From contig JAMYHX010000098.1 of the NCBI GenBank assembly GCA_025529335.1, forward strand, positions 1 through 64,000: DNA of 64,000 bases, in the 5' to 3' direction. This DNA is from Rhizopus sp. PT2906 (lineage: Eukaryota; Mucoromycota; Mucoromycetes; Mucorales; Rhizopodaceae). Both the position numbers and the translations under genes were made by a program. Shown piece after piece: positions 59,348-64,000 of the stretch (its first letter is position 1; every line of letters starts with the position of its first letter). The notes under the pieces were generated by a model that worked only from the letters and a program-made list of their open reading frames with translations, did not search any database and had not been told where the DNA came from.

Positions 59348-61224
59348 TTATTTCAGGAGATCATACGAGCTTTTAATTACAGCCACGCTTCCTGTAATGA
59401 GGCAGATCAACAGATCATTGGTGCAGCAGGCCTTACAAAGCCTCATCTGATACAGTGAAGCAAATCTGATAAATAACGCCAAATTATATTTCACGGCAAA
59501 GAAGGCCTTGGTCTTCATTTGGGGCAGAAAACCTTTCTTGCTGCGCAACAGAGGCAGGAGCACGAGGAGAAAAAGCAGCTTGGTTACGCGGCTGACCAAA
59601 AAAATATGCTTGCACATCTTTGTTTGATCAGGGCAGCTGCAGTTCTTCAGATAGCCTTCTTTGGTATCCATCTCATAGAAGAGGATGTCTTCAATGAAGG
59701 ATCTGCACTGATAGACATTTTCTTCGAGCTGTTCTATCATAGAACATGCTACGTCGTAGTCAATACAGTATGCTGCTCTTCCCTTCTTTTCTTCGTTGGC
59801 TGTCAAGCGAAATCCACCAAAATCATGCGCAGCTTTGATTGTATCCTGCCAATAATCTAATGCTACAACTTGAGATAACAAGTAGACTAGGCGATCCACA
59901 CGCAAAGAGCGAGAATGACCAAGATAGAACGTCTTCAATTGGTTATGGTACGATTCTATCATATTGTTAGTGTGGAAAGAAGCAGTCTATAAATAGACAG
60001 AAAAGTTAGATTTTTAGTAAACTAAAGCAATAAACAATGATTACCTGTTTCCACGCTTTGGACCACAATTTCTTTCTCGGAAGCCTCAATCTGTTGAAGT
60101 ACGCAAGGAATACTTCAAATTCCATATTTTCAGCAAGGAATAGCTGATAAGCCAGATCGAATGCTTTCGGCGTTTCTGAGTACATCATGCTATTCAGATT
60201 AGCGCAAACACGATCTCTTACCAGCTTTGTGTCGTGACTAGACTTGCTTATCTTCGCCTAAACGTTACATAATGTTTAACATATGCATCAATCCTATATT
60301 TAAAACTTACATCTCTCTTGATGTGGGTTTCCCACGCACGCTTGATATGCCAATGGAACAAGAGAATTTGAACAGGGCCTTCAAAGACATCTCTAATTGC
60401 AGCTGTCTCGGCGGAACCACAATCTATCATGATTCGCTTCAGGTTCAAAGAAAAGTTGGCCTTTATCCAGGTTAACCACTGATGCAAAGTAGAAATGGTT
60501 TCCATATCAGTGATGAAAAAACAAACAGGTAGACCTCTGTTCGTGATGTAGTTGTGAACGACGATAGTGAACAGGTAGCTATCTTTGAAGCTGTCCGTAA
60601 TAAACTTGCATGTTTTGTGAGTGCTATCGATACACCATTCTTCAGCTTCTTCAAGGAATTTCTTCTGCCAACCGGATACCTATGAGATTAGGAAAGGACT
60701 ATTTTCATGGATACAAAAGAGTCGAGCAGTTTTTTTCTTTTTCCAAATACTTCATCCACTTCTCACAACTATGCTTATCGCGACAACTTTTTCTTGATAG
60801 CTTATTCATGTGAGCATTGATGATATTCTTTACATCTTGGTAATTGATTAAAAGTGACATAGGGAAGCTACTGAATGGCTTTTTCTTTTCAAGCTATAGA
60901 AAGTTATATTATTATCGTGTTTAATAACAGTACAAGGATGAAAACAAGCATCATTACCTCAATGAGGCGTTCGTCATCAATACGTAAAAACTTGATGGTT
61001 TTTCAGTCCATATTTTCGCTGACCTTTTCAGTTATCCATTGTTTGACCTCAGAAGGCAAGCGAGAATTCGTAATTTCCTTGATATCCCAAGGACAGTGAT
61101 CAGGATGCTCCCAGTGGTATTCAACATGGATTGTGCCGTCCGTCATGACATGTTTAATGATTTTGGCAGTGCAACCTATCTTGATAGAAGACTTCATAGT
61201 AATACGGGTCTTCTTAGGACGCAT
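59348..61224 (-). mobile_element. MULE transposase with FAR1-like N-terminus and SWIM finger
   Basis: Read on the minus strand with introns. The N-terminal piece (61224..61003) has KIGCTAKIIKHVMTDGTIHV and HPDHCPWD, a FAR1/WRKY-GCM1-like DNA-binding zinc region, then MD, a TGA where Trp is expected, and KTIKFLRIDDERLIE. A further piece follows near 60880-60690. The DDE domain spans about 60680-60010: CIDSTHKTCKF (first Asp), FFITDMETISTLHQWLTWIK, RIMIDCGSAETAAIRDVFEG (second Asp) and LLFHWHIKRAWETHI. After an intron the last part has NNMIESYHNQLKTFYLGHSR and SWIM finger CSCPDQTKMCKHIF. Apart from the TGA it is largely open, so it is a fairly recent insertion. Terminal repeats were not found. 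Confidence 0.82.
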
Positions 61225-61712
61225 AGCCTCTAGTTCGTTACTGCTACTACCTTGATCATTATCTACAGAAGATAAGACGTTAATAGTATCAATAGTACTT
61301 GTGCATGATCACACAAATAGAAGGTGGTGTGAACTGGCAAAGCTTCAAGAACGGGCTCCCCGATGAACTAGAGATTGCTTGCAACGGGATACTGTCGTTT
61401 AAATACCCACTTAGAATGCGAGAACGTGCCCGTTTTGAATTATTCCTCGAACTTATCAGACGTAGTAAAGATAATGGTCTAAACACTTTCCTCATAATCT
61501 GGAACAGTAGGGTGAACAAAATTAGCAATAATAGAGATGGAGGTACTTTTAAAGTTGGTAGACATTTCAGTAGATGATGTATATTTAATAACTGTGTGAG
61601 CTGTTAGGGATAAAGGGTCATAGTGCGGAGTTTTATGAATTTAAAGGTACTTACGCGTCGCTTTCATTCACTTTTTTTTTTGCCTTCTTTCTTTAAAGAA
61701 AACAATTACAAA
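61225..61712. other. Intergenic with a 91-codon plus-strand open frame (61305..61577)
   Basis: The open frame starts MITQIEGGVNWQSFKNGLPD and continues with amphipathic, charged sequence (RMRERARFELFLELIRRSKD). It looks protein-like but matches no family I know, and lacks context. The remainder is the RPN11 5' flank. Confidence 0.3.
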
Positions 61713-62876
61713 ATGGAAAGACTTCAACGTTTATTTGGATCTGCTGCTGCTGGTTTAGGACAGGTTTAATATTATTAAACAGAATGTATATAAAAGCAAA
61801 CAACTAAATCCTAGTTAGGGAATGCAACCTGGCATGGATACACCTACTGTAGACAATGCTGAAATGGTTTATATTTCGTCTTTGGCTCTTTTAAAGGTAT
61901 TTGATCTAATGAAAGAGAAAATGGCATGCTAACGTCAATAATTTTTCTTTCTTAGATGTTGAAACATGGTACAATATAGCTACTTACTGCAAAAGAACAA
62001 AGCATTAACAATGAAATTAGGTCGTGCTGGTGTTCCTATGGAAGTGATGGGTTTGATGCTGGGAGAATTTGTTGACGATTATACTGTTCGTGTAATTGAC
62101 GTATTCGCTATGCCACAAAGTGGTACAGGTGTTTCAGTAGAAGCTGTCGACCCTGTTTTTCAGACCAAGATGTTGGACATGTTAAAGCAGACAGGTAGAC
62201 CAGAGATGGTTGTTGGATGGTACCACTCTCACCCTGGTTTCGGCTGCTGGTTATCTAGCGTTGATATTAATACACAACAGGTAGATCATAAAATCATAAA
62301 GCAACAAGACACATGTACTTGACGAATCTTTTTTTCTAGAGTTTTGAACAATTGAACCCAAGAGCAGTCGCAGTTGTCGTAGATCCCATTCAATCAGTAA
62401 AGGGCAAAGTAGTAATTGATGCATTTCGACTTATCAACCCTCAAACGGTCATGCTTGGTCAAGAACCACGTCAGACAACCTCAAATATTGGTCATTTAAA
62501 CAAGCCATCTATTCAAGCATTAATCCACGGTTTAAACAGACATTATTATTCGATTGCTATTAACTACAGAAAGAACGAATTAGAAGAAAAAATGTTACTC
62601 AACTTGCATAAAAAGGATTGGACTCATGGTCTGACATTAGAGAACTTTACTGAACATACTGAGATGAATGAAAAGAGCGTTGCCAGCATGTTGACACTAG
62701 CAGAAGCATACAACAAGTCTGTACAAGAAGAATTAACAATGACACCTGAACAACTCAAAACAAGGCATGTGGGTAAACAGGATCCCAAACGTCACTTGGA
62801 GGATAAGGTTGAGGCAGTCATGGGTAACAACATTGTCATGGCATTGGGAACAATGATTGATAGCGTTAGTTTTTAA
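61713..62876 (+). CDS. RPN11: 26S proteasome deubiquitinase RPN11 (PSMD14/POH1)
   Basis: Exons 61713..61763, 61819..61896, 61956..61968, 62021..62280 and 62340..62876 join in phase: 312 residues (yeast 306). The MPN+/JAMM domain has GRAGVPMEVMGLMLGEFVDD with the catalytic Glu, and the metal-binding HSHPGFGCWLSSVD motif. Then come NPRAVAVVVDPIQSVKGKVV, KKDWTHGLTLENFTEHTEMN and the C-terminal helices ending MALGTMIDSVSF. RPN11 removes ubiquitin chains from substrates as they enter the proteasome, using zinc. The third exon is just 13 nt (MLKHG junction). Its stop is 125 bp from the convergent VTC4 stop. Confidence 0.97.
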
Positions 62877-63001
62877 AAAAAAATAAATGCTTTTACTTTC
62901 TTTGCAAAAAAAAAAAGGAATGTAAAGTGACCAAATTACTATTATTATTTATTAAAAAGAAGAAAACGGTTACAATAGTTGAAGGGCTATTTCTATTTAA
63001 A

Positions 63002-64000
63002 TTACTTGAATCGTAAATAGAAATTGACCTAATAAAAGAAGGGAGATTAATGTCAACAGATTCGTATTCAATCCACGAATAACTTACAATGAGAGCAACC
63101 ACTAAAAGTAAACAGAGTAATGCCGGGCCCCAAAGATCATCATAACGTCCATCGATACGATGATTGATCATCCTATAAAGATAAATGAGATATATGCATA
63201 ATAAATACAATCATATTGCAACTAACCAGGCTCGTTTTTCAAATCGATACAGTGCATAGATGGCAATTCCTGCAGCCAGTCCAATAAAGATACCACCAAC
63301 AATACGTGATACCATATCACCAAAATTTAACAAGTTTAAAGCAACAGTCAAAAGTAAAGCACAAAACTGCAACCATGAGATGAAGGTACGTTCATTTGCA
63401 AAAAAGACCTTGGGCTCTACGCGCACTTTCATCTTTGGCTTCTTAGTCTCATCCACCTTGGTACCAAGCTCGAGGTCATGGTTCCCTTTAGCAAATAATT
63501 TATGAAGAATGGATGTACTTTGCGATGAAGATGACGCTTGACTTTTTTTTTCTTGTTTTGCAGGTGGAACAGGCGGTAGAGCCTGAAACTGCTTTGGTGT
63601 CTCTTGAACAAAGGTCTGTAGATTGACCTGAGTTTCTGAACTTTTATGAGAGCGATTAGATGTCCTTTCGGCTTGCTTGTTCACCACTGCTTCTTTATTT
63701 GCTTTTTCCTGTTCTTCAATCATGGCCCTTCGATATTTACCATCAATTAAGGGCTTAAAGCTACGTGACCGGGTCAGTCCTATATTTTCGGCTCTAGGTT
63801 TACGAATGTCTACGTTTAATTCAGATAGCCACCAGGGAAGCAGAGCCAATCGATCGCGATAAAAGTGACACGCACCATGTAGGTATTTGGAAAACCGAGG
63901 TACTTCATGTACCAGGTGACTTTCAACAAGAGATGTAAGCCATGCAGGCGGTTGCTGGCCCAAATGCGTTTGAAGTTTCGTTTCGAGGATGGCATACGGG
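63002..64000 (-). CDS. VTC4: Vacuolar transporter chaperone, polyphosphate polymerase subunit (VTC4-like), 3' part
   Basis: Partial: the gene enters from the right edge. Exons 64000..63227, 63172..63088 and 63028..63002 join in phase. The first visible residues, PYAILETKLQTHLGQQPPAW, and HLVHEVPRFSKYLHG are the end of the VTC tunnel domain; the Glu in ILETK corresponds to an active-site residue of yeast Vtc4. A Ser/Lys-rich linker follows, then a membrane domain of three helices (VFFANERTFISWLQFCALLL, IVGGIFIGLAAGIAIYALYR, PALLCLLLVVALIVNFYLRF) like DUF202. The VTC complex makes polyphosphate from ATP and moves it into the vacuole. Vtc2/3 share the layout but lack catalysis; the retained LETK favours Vtc4, though the decisive basic residues are outside the window. 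Confidence 0.9.

Noticed and set aside
1..64000. CRISPR arrays, bacterial operons, ribosome binding sites or rRNA genes.
   Set aside because: None seen; the window is spliced eukaryotic nuclear DNA.

Overview
The window is eukaryotic nuclear DNA, almost certainly from a fungus and most likely an early-diverging one (Mucoromycota, probably Mucorales). The support is an AT-rich intergenic background, many short introns (mostly 41-75 nt, GTAAGT-type donors), fungal-only families (Yap-type bZIP, Msb2-type signalling mucin, VTC polyphosphate polymerase, 161-residue tropomyosin, RSC9-type ARID subunit) and degenerate mobile elements of kinds common in mucoralean genomes. This is inferred from content only; no species is claimed. 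Genes were rebuilt by joining exons by eye, and every join was checked for reading phase.

Left third (1-24 kb): a Yap-like bZIP regulator and a secreted multicopper oxidase diverge from a shared 316-bp promoter. NEDD8, a four-exon gene easy to miss, follows. A 3-kb mobile-element graveyard (5.1-8.0 kb) holds a decayed Fanzor/TnpB-like gene and a decayed MULE transposase with a SWIM finger. Next come SDH1, a DHTKD1-type 2-oxoacid dehydrogenase E1, a DnaJ-X co-chaperone, tropomyosin, an unrecognised acidic protein, VMA21, an RS-domain cyclophilin and a uridine kinase-UPRT fusion.

Middle (24-45 kb): a 1247-residue Msb2-type mucin sensor, an SR splicing factor, a MATE transporter, a MYST acetyltransferase with a double PHD finger and an apparent C-terminal frameshift, two tandem penta-EF-hand paralogues, a peroxisomal carrier, an acidic SH3 protein and an RSC9/ARID2-like subunit.

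Right third (45-64 kb): a 351-bp MITE, a forkhead factor, a double-RING LON-domain protein, a broken Tc1/mariner element against a 90-nt T tract, an Asteroid-type XPG-I protein, a SERINC/TMS1 protein, MED6, a second TnpB/Fanzor-like relic, a second MULE, RPN11 and the 3' part of VTC4.

The host genes are ordinary housekeeping, signalling and chromatin genes, tightly packed and often convergent (6-50 bp between stops). The unusual content is the mobile-element layer: two separate RNA-guided-nuclease-like (Fanzor/TnpB) loci, two MULEs, one Tc1 and one MITE. Several of these carry TGA where tryptophan is expected. No complete new system is visible; the Fanzor-like loci are the best candidates for follow-up.
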